Below, in pieces: positions 1-7,748 of a stretch of 32,354 bases of DNA. Positions within the stretch are counted from its first letter, which is position 1. Every line of letters starts with the position of its first letter. A program made the position numbers and the translations under genes. Origin of the DNA: CAZONU01 sp965370045 (GTDB taxonomy: Bacteria; Planctomycetota; SZUA-567; JAKLDR01); NCBI GenBank assembly GCA_965370045.1, contig CBDUSI010000046.1, positions 1-32,354 on the forward strand. The letters run 5' to 3'. The notes under the pieces were generated by a model. The model did not search any database. It was given only the letters and a program-made list of their open reading frames with translations, and was not told the DNA's origin.

Positions 1-159
1 AATATCGACCAACACACCCCCAGTCCTTTAGAGAATTAGCAGACACAGCCTAGTACTGCTGCCACTGAAGGGCACAAGAAGCTGGACCGGGAAACGTATG
101 CTGAATGCCGCAAGATACTGCCATACGAGTGGGCGAATGGTTTTCTTCGCCAGCAACCC

Positions 160-504
160 ATGGTTGCGAGCTTCCACATGAAGGAACTCGCCCCAACGGA
201 AGCATTCGAGCGACGATGCACAGACCCAGCTTTCGAATTCGTGGATACGATAATTGAGGTCAAGAAGAACGCGCTTCGTGAAGCTCTATGCGCACTCTGT
301 GTCTCCCTAGCTACGTATCATACAACTCGTACAACTGACAGTGCAGAGTTCTTCATGAGCCATTTCACAGACTGTCCTCCAGAACGCCAAGCGCAGTTCA
401 TACAGGCGCGCGATGTGATGGATGCTTTAGCGACAGAAGCTTTCGAGGCATATCAGGTGTTCATCCGCACTGCCAGAATTAGGTTGGTCGCATCAGCCGA
501 GTGA
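160..504 (+). CDS. Unrecognised hypothetical protein, AT-richer than neighbours
   Basis: I do not recognise this 114-residue protein. It is mixed polar/hydrophobic and looks mostly helical, with no signal peptide, membrane segment or known motif. ATG at 160 is the first standard start after an in-frame TAG at 37-39, but the frame is open from position 40 and the roughly 40 codons before the ATG also read like protein. The real N-terminus may therefore have been lost to a frameshift or lie on a rare start codon. Base and codon use are clearly less GC-rich than every other gene here (many A/T-ending codons), which suggests acquired DNA or a degraded gene. Nothing in its surroundings points to a function. 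Confidence 0.45.
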   Translation: MVASFHMKELAPTEAFERRCTDPAFEFVDTIIEVKKNALREALCALCVSLATYHTTRTTDSAEFFMSHFTDCPPERQAQFIQARDVMDALATEAFEAYQVFIRTARIRLVASAE

Positions 505-553
505 CCCCGCCAGCACAGAACTATTCTCGGTGACACCGACTGGGCATTCCGGA

Positions 554-595
554 GGGGGGGGCAGGATACATTAGTATCCTCCAAGACCCCCCCCC
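554..595. repeat. Nested inverted repeat with G8/C9 outer arms
   Basis: A perfect 7-bp inner stem, AGGATAC (563-569) with GTATCCT (574-580), closes a four-base ATTA loop. Outside it lie a run of eight G (554-561) and a run of nine C (587-595) that can pair as a second helix. No T-tract follows, so it is not a standard intrinsic terminator. It sits between the AT-richer left-edge gene and the first typical gene, and the remaining bases of the 505-698 gap show no other clear signal. Confidence 0.6.
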
Positions 596-698
596 TGGAA
601 CGACCAGTCCAGCCCGTTGACTTATCGCGGTTCTGTGAGTACGCTCGGCGGGGTGAAAGGATCCCCGGATGAATACGGCATCCCGGGAAGCGTGAATC

Positions 699-1703
699 AT
701 GAGCAAGAGACTGCGTTGCTGCGCCATCGGCGCCACCGGAAACTGGTTCAAGTCGGTTCATCAGCCAAGCCTGGACCGTCTGGTCCAAGCCGGCCGGATA
801 GAGCTGTCCGCGGCGGCCTCGCGCAGCGAGGAGGGCCGCAGGCAGTTGACCGCGGAGGCCGGTTACGCCCGCGCCTACGCCGACGCCGGCGAGATGCTCG
901 ATACCGAAAAGCCGGATTACGCAATGCTCTCCATGGCGGTGGCGCCGATGACGGAGATGACCCTGGAGGTCCTCAAGCGCCGGATTCCCCTGCTGGTCGA
1001 GAAACCCACCGGCAACAGCCCGGCGGTTGCGCGCCGGGTGCAGGCGGCCGCCGAGGAGGCCGGGGGGCCGCATTTGGTCGCCTATAACCGGCGTTTCAAT
1101 CCGCTGCTGCTTCGCGTCAAGCAGCTGGTTGAAGAGCGTGGGGGCCTCTCGCACGTCGCCTGTGAATTTCTTCGCAATAACGTTTCGGCGCCGCGGCGGC
1201 TGATGGGCTCGGCGCTGCACAGCATCGACGCGCTGCGTTATCTCGCCGGCGAGATAACCGAACACCACGGGGTCGCCAGCGGCGCGCGCTACTTCGACGA
1301 GAAGATGATAGCCGCCAGCTTCAGCCTGGGCTTCGAGAACGGGATCGCCGGCAGCTTCACCTTCAACGTCCGCGCCGGACGCTCCTACGAGCGCTACCGG
1401 CTGTTCGCGGAGAACTGGACCGCCACGGTGAGCCTGCCCAGTCCGGGGAAGTACGACTCCCGCTGGTGGCTGCGCGTCGAAGAGGACAACAACACCGTGG
1501 AGCTGGTCGAAATCGAGAACCTGCCGGCGGAGGAGCGCAACGGCGCGCACATCCACGGCTTCTGGCGGGAGCACGAGTACTTCGTGGACTGCCTGGAGTC
1601 CGGCCGGGAGCCCTCGCCGGGCTTCGCCGACAGCGTCGCCTCCATGGAACTGGCCCAGAAGATGCTCGAGTCGGTTGCGCCCGAGCAGACCGAGACCGAT
1701 TAG
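699..1703 (+). CDS. Gfo/Idh/MocA-family oxidoreductase
   Basis: Probable cytoplasmic NAD(P)-dependent sugar or sugar-acid dehydrogenase of 334 residues, the usual family length. The N-terminal Rossmann fold begins with a glycine motif GATGNW near residues 11-16 (less canonical than GxGxxG). It continues to the family hallmark E101-K102-P103 in LLVEKPTG, which positions cofactor and substrate. The C-terminal alpha/beta domain carries YNRRFNP and an HSID motif (H174, D177) matching the usual HxxD catalytic region. The ATG at 699 follows a weak purine-rich GGGAAG. The substrate cannot be read from sequence. The next gene starts 34 bp after its stop, so the two may be co-transcribed. Such enzymes are abundant in planctomycete-like genomes, where they often serve polysaccharide degradation. 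Confidence 0.9.
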   Translation: MSKRLRCCAIGATGNWFKSVHQPSLDRLVQAGRIELSAAASRSEEGRRQLTAEAGYARAYADAGEMLDTEKPDYAMLSMAVAPMTEMTLEVLKRRIPLLVEKPTGNSPAVARRVQAAAEEAGGPHLVAYNRRFNPLLLRVKQLVEERGGLSHVACEFLRNNVSAPRRLMGSALHSIDALRYLAGEITEHHGVASGARYFDEKMIAASFSLGFENGIAGSFTFNVRAGRSYERYRLFAENWTATVSLPSPGKYDSRWWLRVEEDNNTVELVEIENLPAEERNGAHIHGFWREHEYFVDCLESGREPSPGFADSVASMELAQKMLESVAPEQTETD

Positions 1704-1737
1704 CCGGCGCCGGCCGGCGGCGATCCCGGAGAGGATG

Positions 1738-3207
1738 ATGCGGAGATTCCAGGCGGTCGCCGTGGGGCTGGCTGCAATTGCGGCGGGGGCGGCGACCATG
1801 GTTATCGAACTGGCCGGCGCCCAGGCCCTGGCCCCAGGATTCGGAACCGGTCTTAACACCTGGTGCGCGACCATAACCGTCGCGTTGGGCGCGCTGGCCT
1901 GCGGCTACGCGCTGGGCGGCGTTGCCGCGGACCTCAAAGACGGCGCGGCCACTTCCTGGCTGCTGCCCGGCGTCCTGGCTCTTGCCGGGGCCTTCACCGC
2001 CGCCGACGCCCTGCTCTGGCGCCCGGTGGTCTACGGCCTGGCCGGAACCGGGCCCCGGCTCGGAGCAGTCCTGGCGGCCGCCGCGCTGTTCCTGCCGCCG
2101 TTCATCGCCCTGGGGGCCGTCTATCCCCTGGCAGTACGGGCGATGACCAGGTCCCTGCAGGAGGTCGGCCGCAGGAGCGGCTGGATGTCGGCGCTTTCGG
2201 CTGGTGGCTCGGTGCTGGGGGCCGCGCTGGCCGGTTTCGTCCTGGTGCCGTGCCTGGCGCTGGAGATGGTATTCGCGGGCTGTGCGGCGGGGCTGCTCTT
2301 GACGGCGGGTCTGGTGCTGGCCGCGCTCGCGCGGAAACGTTTCCTGGGCTTGCCGCTGGCGGCGCTGGGGGCCTGCGCGCTGCTGGCCGGCGGAGCGTCT
2401 CTCGAAGAGGACGTTCTCGAACGGCGCGGATCGTTGTTCGGCCCGCTGGTGATATCCGAATTCGGGGCGGTGCGTTACATGATCGTCTCGGACAGCGTGC
2501 AGGGCGCGGCGCTCAGGGAGGACCTTGGCCGGTCCTACCTGCCGCACGTCAGGGTCGCGGCAGGCGCGCTGCGCGACAACCTGGCCCCCGGCCGTTCGGT
2601 GCTGGTCATCGGCCTGGGGGCGGGACACATGCCCCGGGCGCTGGACATCTTCAAGTGCCAGACCGTCGAGATCGATCCCGCGGTGGTGGCCTCGGCGGAG
2701 CGCTGGTTCGCCTTCGACGTCCGGAGTTGCCCGGTTAAGGTGGCCGACGGCCGTTCGTTCCTGCTGGGCGACCGGCGGCGGCACGCGGCCATCGTGCTCG
2801 ACGCGCTCAGGGGCAGCGAGTTCCCCTTCCACCTGCTCTCGGAGGAGTTCTTCGAACTGACCGCCAGTCGCCTGGATTCCGACGGGATACTCCTGGTCAA
2901 CTTCCAGGGCTACCTGTACGGGCCGGGCGAGCGGCTGGGACGTTCTCTGGAGAAGACCCTGCGGGAGGTGTTCCCCCGCGTGGAACTGTACGTGCAGGAG
3001 CAGTCCGGCGACTACGCCGCGGTGGTCTTCGCCGCGCACCGCCGGGCCGAGGGCGTGGAATGGCCGCTCTGCCACGGTTACGAGGTCCGGGAGACACTGC
3101 TCGACGGAGGACCGGCGGCGGTGGTCACCGATTCCCGCAACCCGGTGGCGCTGTGGTGCGCCTGGGCCAGGAGCCGGGCCGCGAACAGCAAGGGGGAAAT
3201 TCGGTGA
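1738..3207 (+). CDS. Membrane-bound spermidine-synthase-like protein
   Basis: A 489-residue protein made of an N-terminal block of about seven hydrophobic helices (roughly residues 5-225) joined to a spermidine synthase/SAM-methyltransferase-like fold. The second half shows the nucleotide-binding loop VLVIGLGAGH near residue 288, the acidic VEIDP strand near 311 and the LDALRG segment near 353, where aminopropyltransferases place a catalytic aspartate. This matches the known 'fused MFS/spermidine synthase' class, whose substrate is usually unproven; true polyamine synthesis is possible but not shown. Tandem ATGs lie at 1735 and 1738. GGAG at 1728-1731 gives better spacing to 1738, so that start is chosen over the longer open frame from 1675. 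Confidence 0.85.
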   Translation: MRRFQAVAVGLAAIAAGAATMVIELAGAQALAPGFGTGLNTWCATITVALGALACGYALGGVAADLKDGAATSWLLPGVLALAGAFTAADALLWRPVVYGLAGTGPRLGAVLAAAALFLPPFIALGAVYPLAVRAMTRSLQEVGRRSGWMSALSAGGSVLGAALAGFVLVPCLALEMVFAGCAAGLLLTAGLVLAALARKRFLGLPLAALGACALLAGGASLEEDVLERRGSLFGPLVISEFGAVRYMIVSDSVQGAALREDLGRSYLPHVRVAAGALRDNLAPGRSVLVIGLGAGHMPRALDIFKCQTVEIDPAVVASAERWFAFDVRSCPVKVADGRSFLLGDRRRHAAIVLDALRGSEFPFHLLSEEFFELTASRLDSDGILLVNFQGYLYGPGERLGRSLEKTLREVFPRVELYVQEQSGDYAAVVFAAHRRAEGVEWPLCHGYEVRETLLDGGPAAVVTDSRNPVALWCAWARSRAANSKGEIR

Positions 3208-3257
3208 TGGCGCCATCGAAGCACACCTGGGAAAGGTCGATTGAACGGAGGATCGGG

Positions 3258-4139
3258 ATGAAAACAATCTGCACTCGCGGGGCCATTCTCTGCGCATTGA
3301 TGGCCGCGCTGATCTCCGCCTCGGCTCTGGGCCGCGCGCAGGCCCTCGAGATCGTTGCACACCGCGGGGCCTCACACCTGGCCCCTGAGAACACGCTGGC
3401 AGCGGTCAGGCTGGCCTGGAAGCTGTCCGCCGATGCCGTTGAGATCGACGTCCGGCTCTCGAAGGAGGGGACGCCGGTGCTGTGTCACGACGGCGTCATC
3501 AAGCGGATCCCCGGGAAGAAGGTCAAGGTCCACGAGAAGACCGTGGCCGAGCTCCAGAAGCTGGACGTGGGCAAGTGGAAGGGCGACAAGTGGGCCGGCG
3601 AGAAGATCCCGACCCTCGCCCAGGTGCTGGCCGAGTTGCCCGCGGGCAGGAAGCTCTTCGTGGAGATCAAGGGCGGCCCCAAGCTTATCCCGGCAATCGC
3701 GAGGACACTCAAAGCGTCAGGGAAGAAGTCCGCGCAGATAGTCATAATCGGCTTCTCCTTCGACACGATGAGGGCGGCGAAGAAGGCGCTGCCCGGCTAC
3801 GAAGTCTCCTGGCTGGCCAGGATGTCCCTGGACAAGAAGACCGGCAAATGGAAACCGGCCCTGGCGGAACTGCTCGACAAGTGCAAGAAGGCCGGTCTGA
3901 ACGGGCTCAGCCTGAACTCATCGGCGGCCATAGATGCCCCGCTGGTGAGGAGTGTCCACAAGGCGGGGCTGAAGCTGAACGTCTGGACCGTGAACTCGCC
4001 CAACATCGCTCGACGCCTGAAGAAGCTGGGGGTCGATTACCTGACTACTGATCGTCCCGGATGGATGCGCGACAAGCTGGGCCTCAAGCCGCCTGCAACC
4101 CGCTCCTCCCCGCCGGGCAAGAAGCCGGCGAAGAAGTAA
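3258..4139 (+). CDS. Secreted glycerophosphodiester phosphodiesterase
   Basis: Hydrolyses glycerophosphodiesters to glycerol-3-phosphate and an alcohol, by family. The 293-residue product starts with a signal peptide (about residues 1-29, cut after AQA), so it acts outside the cytoplasmic membrane. The GDPD TIM-barrel signature is complete: HRG (H35), PENT (E44), E62 and D64 in VEIDVRL, CHDG (H77) and a later VEIKGG metal ligand. H35 and H77 are the expected acid/base pair. The C-terminus ends in a Lys/Pro-rich tail. The ATG at 3258 is set by GGAGG at 3247-3251; the longer open frame upstream lacks a signal peptide in position. Its 3' end converges with, and overlaps, a tiny ORF on the opposite strand. 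Confidence 0.93.
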   Translation: MKTICTRGAILCALMAALISASALGRAQALEIVAHRGASHLAPENTLAAVRLAWKLSADAVEIDVRLSKEGTPVLCHDGVIKRIPGKKVKVHEKTVAELQKLDVGKWKGDKWAGEKIPTLAQVLAELPAGRKLFVEIKGGPKLIPAIARTLKASGKKSAQIVIIGFSFDTMRAAKKALPGYEVSWLARMSLDKKTGKWKPALAELLDKCKKAGLNGLSLNSSAAIDAPLVRSVHKAGLKLNVWTVNSPNIARRLKKLGVDYLTTDRPGWMRDKLGLKPPATRSSPPGKKPAKK

Positions 4140-4212
4140 ATCCCACTTTGGCGCCGGGGTCGACGGTCGGGCTGACCCCCAGCACCTTCCAATCGCTCTG
4201 CTTGAGGGTCAT
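4084..4212 (-). CDS. Possible 42-residue coupled ORF or gene remnant
   Basis: This ORF starts with an ATG that overlaps the amidohydrolase stop by four bases (ATGA at 4212-4209), the layout of translational coupling. It encodes MTLKQSDWKVLGVSP and then runs antisense into the last 56 bases of the glycerophosphodiesterase gene. The first 25 residues look like genuine protein; the rest is antisense to real coding sequence and is low in information. The simplest reading is the 5' stub of a third operon gene truncated by rearrangement. It may also be chance. Confidence 0.25.
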   Translation of the reverse strand: MTLKQSDWKVLGVSPTVDPGAKVGFTSSPASCPAGRSGLQAA

Positions 4213-5057
4213 AGGCCGTCCTCCGGGGGAGCGAAGTGGCCCCCAACGAAGCGCAGCAGGTTGCGGCCGAAGAACTTCTCCTGCTCGGAGGCCGGCAGCG
4301 ACAACTCCTCGGCCAGGATCTCGCGGTCGCGCCGCAGGGCATCGCTGAGGAGTTGCGGCTCGCCGGCGACGGTGGCGTCGGTGCCGAAGATCAGCCAGTC
4401 GCACGAGCAGTAGCGCACCGCGCGGTCCATCGCCTCGGAGCGGTAGAAGCGCGGCGTGCCTGGGGTGCAGTCGATGTACATCTGCGGGGCGCGCCCCTCC
4501 TGGCGGCAGTGAACGTCCAGGCGTCCCCACACGGCCAGGCACTCGTCGGTCCAGGGCCAGCCGACGTGGGCCAGCGCGAAGCGGACCCCCGGGAAGTGCA
4601 AGAGGGCCTCGAAGTACACCGGGCGCGCGAAGCGCGAGCTGTCCTCGAAGGCCCAGAGTATTCCGGAGTGAAAGAGGATGGGCAGCCCGACCTCCTCGGC
4701 GGCGCGGTAGACCGGGAAGGCCACCTCCGGGTCGTAGGGATACCAGTGATTGGGGAGCATCTTGAGGCCCAGGCAGCCGCGGTCCCGGGCGTGGCGCACG
4801 GCGTCGGCGGCGCCCGGCACCTGGGGCGCGATGTGCGCGAAGGGGATCAGCCGCGAGGGGTCGGCGGCGGCGAACTCGGCGACGAAATCTATGGAGGCCC
4901 GCTGGGACCGGGGCGTGGCGCCCTCCTCGTGCCGCTCGCACAGCGGCGAGATCACCACCGCTCCCTCGTAGCCGGCCGCGTCCAGGCCCCGCAGGAAGCC
5001 GCCCGCCTTCCCGGCGTCGCCCCAGCCGGAGTGGACGTGGGCGTCGAAGACCCGCAC
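4209..5057 (-). CDS. Metal-dependent amidohydrolase (amidohydrolase_2 family)
   Basis: Cytoplasmic TIM-barrel hydrolase or decarboxylase of 282 residues. The metal and catalytic positions are visible in order: D5-A-H7-V-H9 at the first strand, K99 in GLKML, H130 in LFHSG, H164 in ALAHVG and D227 in FGTDA. This is the pattern of the amidohydrolase_2 family (aminocarboxymuconate-semialdehyde decarboxylase relatives). The substrate is not predictable; many planctomycete paralogues are simply annotated as metal-dependent hydrolases. Start is GTG at 5057 with GGGAG five bases upstream. It lies 10 bp after the HEAT-like lipoprotein gene on the same strand, so the two probably form an operon. Confidence 0.9.
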   Translation of the reverse strand: MRVFDAHVHSGWGDAGKAGGFLRGLDAAGYEGAVVISPLCERHEEGATPRSQRASIDFVAEFAAADPSRLIPFAHIAPQVPGAADAVRHARDRGCLGLKMLPNHWYPYDPEVAFPVYRAAEEVGLPILFHSGILWAFEDSSRFARPVYFEALLHFPGVRFALAHVGWPWTDECLAVWGRLDVHCRQEGRAPQMYIDCTPGTPRFYRSEAMDRAVRYCSCDWLIFGTDATVAGEPQLLSDALRRDREILAEELSLPASEQEKFFGRNLLRFVGGHFAPPEDGL

Positions 5058-5067
5058 CGCGGCTCCC

Positions 5068-5820
5068 TCAGGATCCCCGGCGCGCCAGCGAGGGGCTCGG
5101 ACCCCGGGGGACCCCGGCGGCGACCCGCCGCAGCATCCCGTAGGGCGGTGCCACCGCCGGCGGCACGATCCGGCGGTGCAGGTTGGCGGCGATCACCTCG
5201 CGCCGGCGGGCGGCGCGCTGCTCGGCGCGGGCCTTTTCGATTTCCCCGGGCTTGTCGGACTTCTCCGCCGCGCGGACCGCCTGCGCGGCGGTCCCGGTCG
5301 CCTTGCGGGCCTCGGCGTACTTCCCGCGGACCAGCTGCACGGCGGCGGACTTGGCCTTGCCCTTCAACTCGGCGATCTTCCGGGCCTTGGTCTGCCGGAC
5401 CCTGGACTCGATGACCGCAATGGCTCCCCTGGCCCGGTTGGCGCCCTCCTCGTCCTTGCTGTCCTTCGCCTTGCGCAGAGCGCGGAGCGCGGCGGGACCG
5501 TGCTTGAGGATTGCCCGCGAGGCGGCGTCGCGGGTCTTGAACTCCTCGGAGCCGAAGTCGCGGATGAGTCCCTCGATCTTCTCCCCGGCCTCTTTGGAGG
5601 GCTCGGTGGCGGCCACCGGCCGGAGGTAGTCTTCCACCAGCTCCTTGGGCGTGAGCGGCTTCTCCTTTGCGGCCCCCGGTGGCTTGGGCCTGGGCTTGGC
5701 CGCGACCGGCTCGGGCGCCGCCGGCGCGCATCCCTGGGTGGGCCCGCCGAAGAGCAGCGCGCAGAGGAAGCCGCCCATCCACCAGACCCAGCACCTGACG
5801 TTGCCGACAAGCCGTGCCAC
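5068..5820 (-). CDS. HEAT-like repeat lipoprotein, charged and helical
   Basis: A 250-residue exported protein of unknown role. The N-terminus has a hydrophobic stretch rich in Trp and Gly ending at PTQGC near residue 31. That is a plausible but non-canonical lipobox, so it may be a lipoprotein or simply secreted. A Pro/Lys linker follows, then a segment with FGSEEFKTRDAA and GPAALRALRKA. This resembles the short helical repeat common in planctomycete secreted proteins, where a damaged-residue-like 'FxxRexA...LG..A...L' pattern recurs. The second half is highly charged helix. Start is GTG at 5820: ACCTCCTCC at 5829-5837 is a strong ribosome site on this strand, eight bases away. It is divergent from the GspE-like gene. 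Confidence 0.7.
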   Translation of the reverse strand: MARLVGNVRCWVWWMGGFLCALLFGGPTQGCAPAAPEPVAAKPRPKPPGAAKEKPLTPKELVEDYLRPVAATEPSKEAGEKIEGLIRDFGSEEFKTRDAASRAILKHGPAALRALRKAKDSKDEEGANRARGAIAVIESRVRQTKARKIAELKGKAKSAAVQLVRGKYAEARKATGTAAQAVRAAEKSDKPGEIEKARAEQRAARRREVIAANLHRRIVPPAVAPPYGMLRRVAAGVPRGPSPSLARRGS

Positions 5821-5992
5821 TTCAGCGCACCTCCTCCGGGGTTGCCGTCCGCTGTCGCCCCCGTCGCGGGCAGCATACTCCCATTCCCGGCGGGGCGCAA
5901 GGGGCTGACGCGGCCGGTTACGGGAACTCCCGCGCATTGTAATGGCGCCGGCCGCCTTGGGGCGGTAGACTGTTATTGCACGGAAAGCAGCG

Positions 5993-6005
5993 CCTCCTGA
6001 GGAGG
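5993..6005 (+). promoter_or_regulatory. Ribosome site of the GspE-like gene inside a small palindrome
   Basis: The ribosome-binding site AGGAGG (6000-6005), seven bases before the ATG at 6013, is the right arm of CCTCCTGAGGAGG. In RNA it can pair with CCTCC five bases upstream. A five-pair stem with a three-base loop could mask translation start. This is seen in sequence; the regulatory effect is inference. Confidence 0.35.
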
Positions 6006-6012
6006 ACTTGTC

Positions 6013-7548
6013 ATGGGAAAAGCCGCGAAGAAGCGTCCCTTCGACGATCTGACCCGCTTCACTCTCAGCCGCGAGCATATCAGGACGCTGGACGAGGACT
6101 TCTGCCGCGAGAAGCAGGTGGCGCTGCTGGGCGATGCGCCCCCGGCGGGGGCGGGGGCCGAGCCCGTCCCGCTGGGCATGCTGGACATCTCCGACGACGA
6201 TCTGGTCATGGAGATCGAAAAGAAGATCGGCCGGGGCACACGGCGCATTCAGCTCAACGCCTTCGAGTTGGACACCGTCCTGGCCTTCGGCTTCGGCGAG
6301 GACATCTCCGGCGAGGGCTCGAAGATCACCCTGGACATCGGCACCGGCCGGCTGGTGCTGGACCACGACCGGGAGATAAGGTTCGAGCGCGGGCAGACCC
6401 CCGCGTCGATAGTCGCCGACCTGCTCTCCCAGGCGGTGGCGCGGCGGGCCAGCGACGTGCACATCGAGACCTACGCCAACGACGTGGACGTGCGCCTGCG
6501 CATCGACGGGGTCCTGCAGCAGGTGGCCACGCCGGTCAGCGGCGCGAACGTCAGGAAGGTGTGCTCCTACCTCAAGATCCTGGCGGAGCTGGACATCGCC
6601 GAGCGCCGCGAGGACCAGGACGGGCGCATCTCCACCGTCTACCGCGACGAGAAGGACAACGCCCGGCAGATCGACCTGCGCGCCTCGGTGCTGCCCGGCC
6701 CGCACGGCGCTGACGTGGTGCTGCGCGTGCTGGACGAGAACCGCATCAGCATCAGCATGGGGGAGCTGGGCCTGGACCCGGCCGTCCACGAGAAGTTCAA
6801 GGAGGTCATCGCCCAGCCCGGGGGTATCATCATCGTGGCCGGGCCCACCGCCAGCGGCAAGACCACCACGCTGTACTCGGCGATCCGGGCAATCAACACC
6901 GACGGCAACAAGATCCTCACCGTGGAGGACCCCATCGAGTACGAGATCCCCAAGGTCAACCAGAAGCAGGTCAACACCCGGATGTCCTTCGCGGACTACT
7001 CCCGGGCCTTCATGCGCCAGAACCCGGACGTCCTGATGATCGGAGAGGTCCGCGACGAGGAGACCGCCAGCATCGCGCTGCGCGCCGCGCAGATGGGCCA
7101 CCTGGTATTCACCACGCTGCACGCCCGCGACGTCCAGTCGGCGCTGGGCCGGCTGCTGGTGCTCTGTGACGACAGGTCGCTGGTGGCCTCCGGGCTGGTG
7201 GCCATCCTCTCCCAGCGGCTGGTCCGGCGGGTGTGCCCCGAGTGCGCGGCGGCCTGCGAGCCGGACCCGGCGGTGCTGCGCCGGCTGGCGTCCCTGCCGG
7301 CGGGGATATCGCACGTGCGCGGCAAGGGCTGCGTGGCCTGTAACGAGGTCGGCTACCGCGGGCAGATTGGCGTCTTCGAGCTGCTGGCCTTCAACGACAA
7401 GCTGCGCGATCAGGTGTGGCGCGGCGAGCTCCTGGAGCTGGATGCCGTGCCCGGGTTCCGGACCATGCTGGACGACGCCATTGACAAGGTGCGCGCGGGG
7501 ATCACCACCGTCGAGGAGGTCCTCAGGACGGTGCCGACGTCCCACTAG
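6013..7548 (+). CDS. GspE/PilB-type secretion or pilus assembly ATPase
   Basis: Cytoplasmic hexameric ATPase that would drive type II secretion or type IV pilus assembly. The 511 residues include a short N-terminal region with GMLDISDDDL, reminiscent of a reduced MshEN/T2SSE N domain. The ATPase core follows with SDVHIE, Walker A GPTASGKTTT (K283), the aspartate box VEDPIEY, Walker B MIGEVRDEET (E345) and the histidine box FTTLHARD. A four-cysteine zinc site is typical of the assembly ATPases rather than the PilT retraction type: CPEC (C408, C411) and CVAC (C440, C443). Start ATG at 6013 follows AGGAGG. No pilin, GspF or GspG gene is adjacent; the only secretin-like gene in the window is 21 kb away in an ABC-exporter operon. 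Confident on family, unsure of machine. Confidence 0.93.
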   Translation: MGKAAKKRPFDDLTRFTLSREHIRTLDEDFCREKQVALLGDAPPAGAGAEPVPLGMLDISDDDLVMEIEKKIGRGTRRIQLNAFELDTVLAFGFGEDISGEGSKITLDIGTGRLVLDHDREIRFERGQTPASIVADLLSQAVARRASDVHIETYANDVDVRLRIDGVLQQVATPVSGANVRKVCSYLKILAELDIAERREDQDGRISTVYRDEKDNARQIDLRASVLPGPHGADVVLRVLDENRISISMGELGLDPAVHEKFKEVIAQPGGIIIVAGPTASGKTTTLYSAIRAINTDGNKILTVEDPIEYEIPKVNQKQVNTRMSFADYSRAFMRQNPDVLMIGEVRDEETASIALRAAQMGHLVFTTLHARDVQSALGRLLVLCDDRSLVASGLVAILSQRLVRRVCPECAAACEPDPAVLRRLASLPAGISHVRGKGCVACNEVGYRGQIGVFELLAFNDKLRDQVWRGELLELDAVPGFRTMLDDAIDKVRAGITTVEEVLRTVPTSH

Positions 7549-7597
7549 CAGGCCGCGGCGCGGGGTGGCGGCACCCACGCGGACAGGAGAGGGTCCT

Positions 7598-7670
7598 TGA
7601 ACGGAGGGTTCCGATGGAGACAATCGGGGTCCGCGAGGGCCGCATGGGCGGGGGGCTCGGGCATCGATAG
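7598..7670 (+). other. Duplicated initiation region with an 18-codon ORF
   Basis: The stretch 7598-7627 matches 3242-3271, the translation start of the glycerophosphodiesterase, at 23 of 30 bases including TGAACGGAGG, the ATG and ACAATC. Here the ATG at 7614 leads only to an 18-residue peptide ending in TAG at 7668-7670. It may be the remnant of a lost paralogue, or a leader peptide for trkA. The rest of the 7549-7748 gap shows no clear promoter. Confidence 0.35.
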
Positions 7671-7748
7671 AAGTGGGCGCTCCGACAGGGTCTGCAGCGC
7701 ACCCCCGCGCATCCTGGGAGAAGCCCACCGGGTCGACGAGAGGAAGCA

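Noticed and set aside
1363..3375. 670-codon minus-strand open frame opposite the spermidine-synthase-like gene
   Set aside because: Arg/Gln/Pro-rich shadow spanning several real genes of the plus strand; no recognisable domain.
4236..5414. 392-codon plus-strand open frame opposite the amidohydrolase
   Set aside because: Composition is an Arg/Gly/Ala/Val shadow; the minus-strand gene has all metal ligands.
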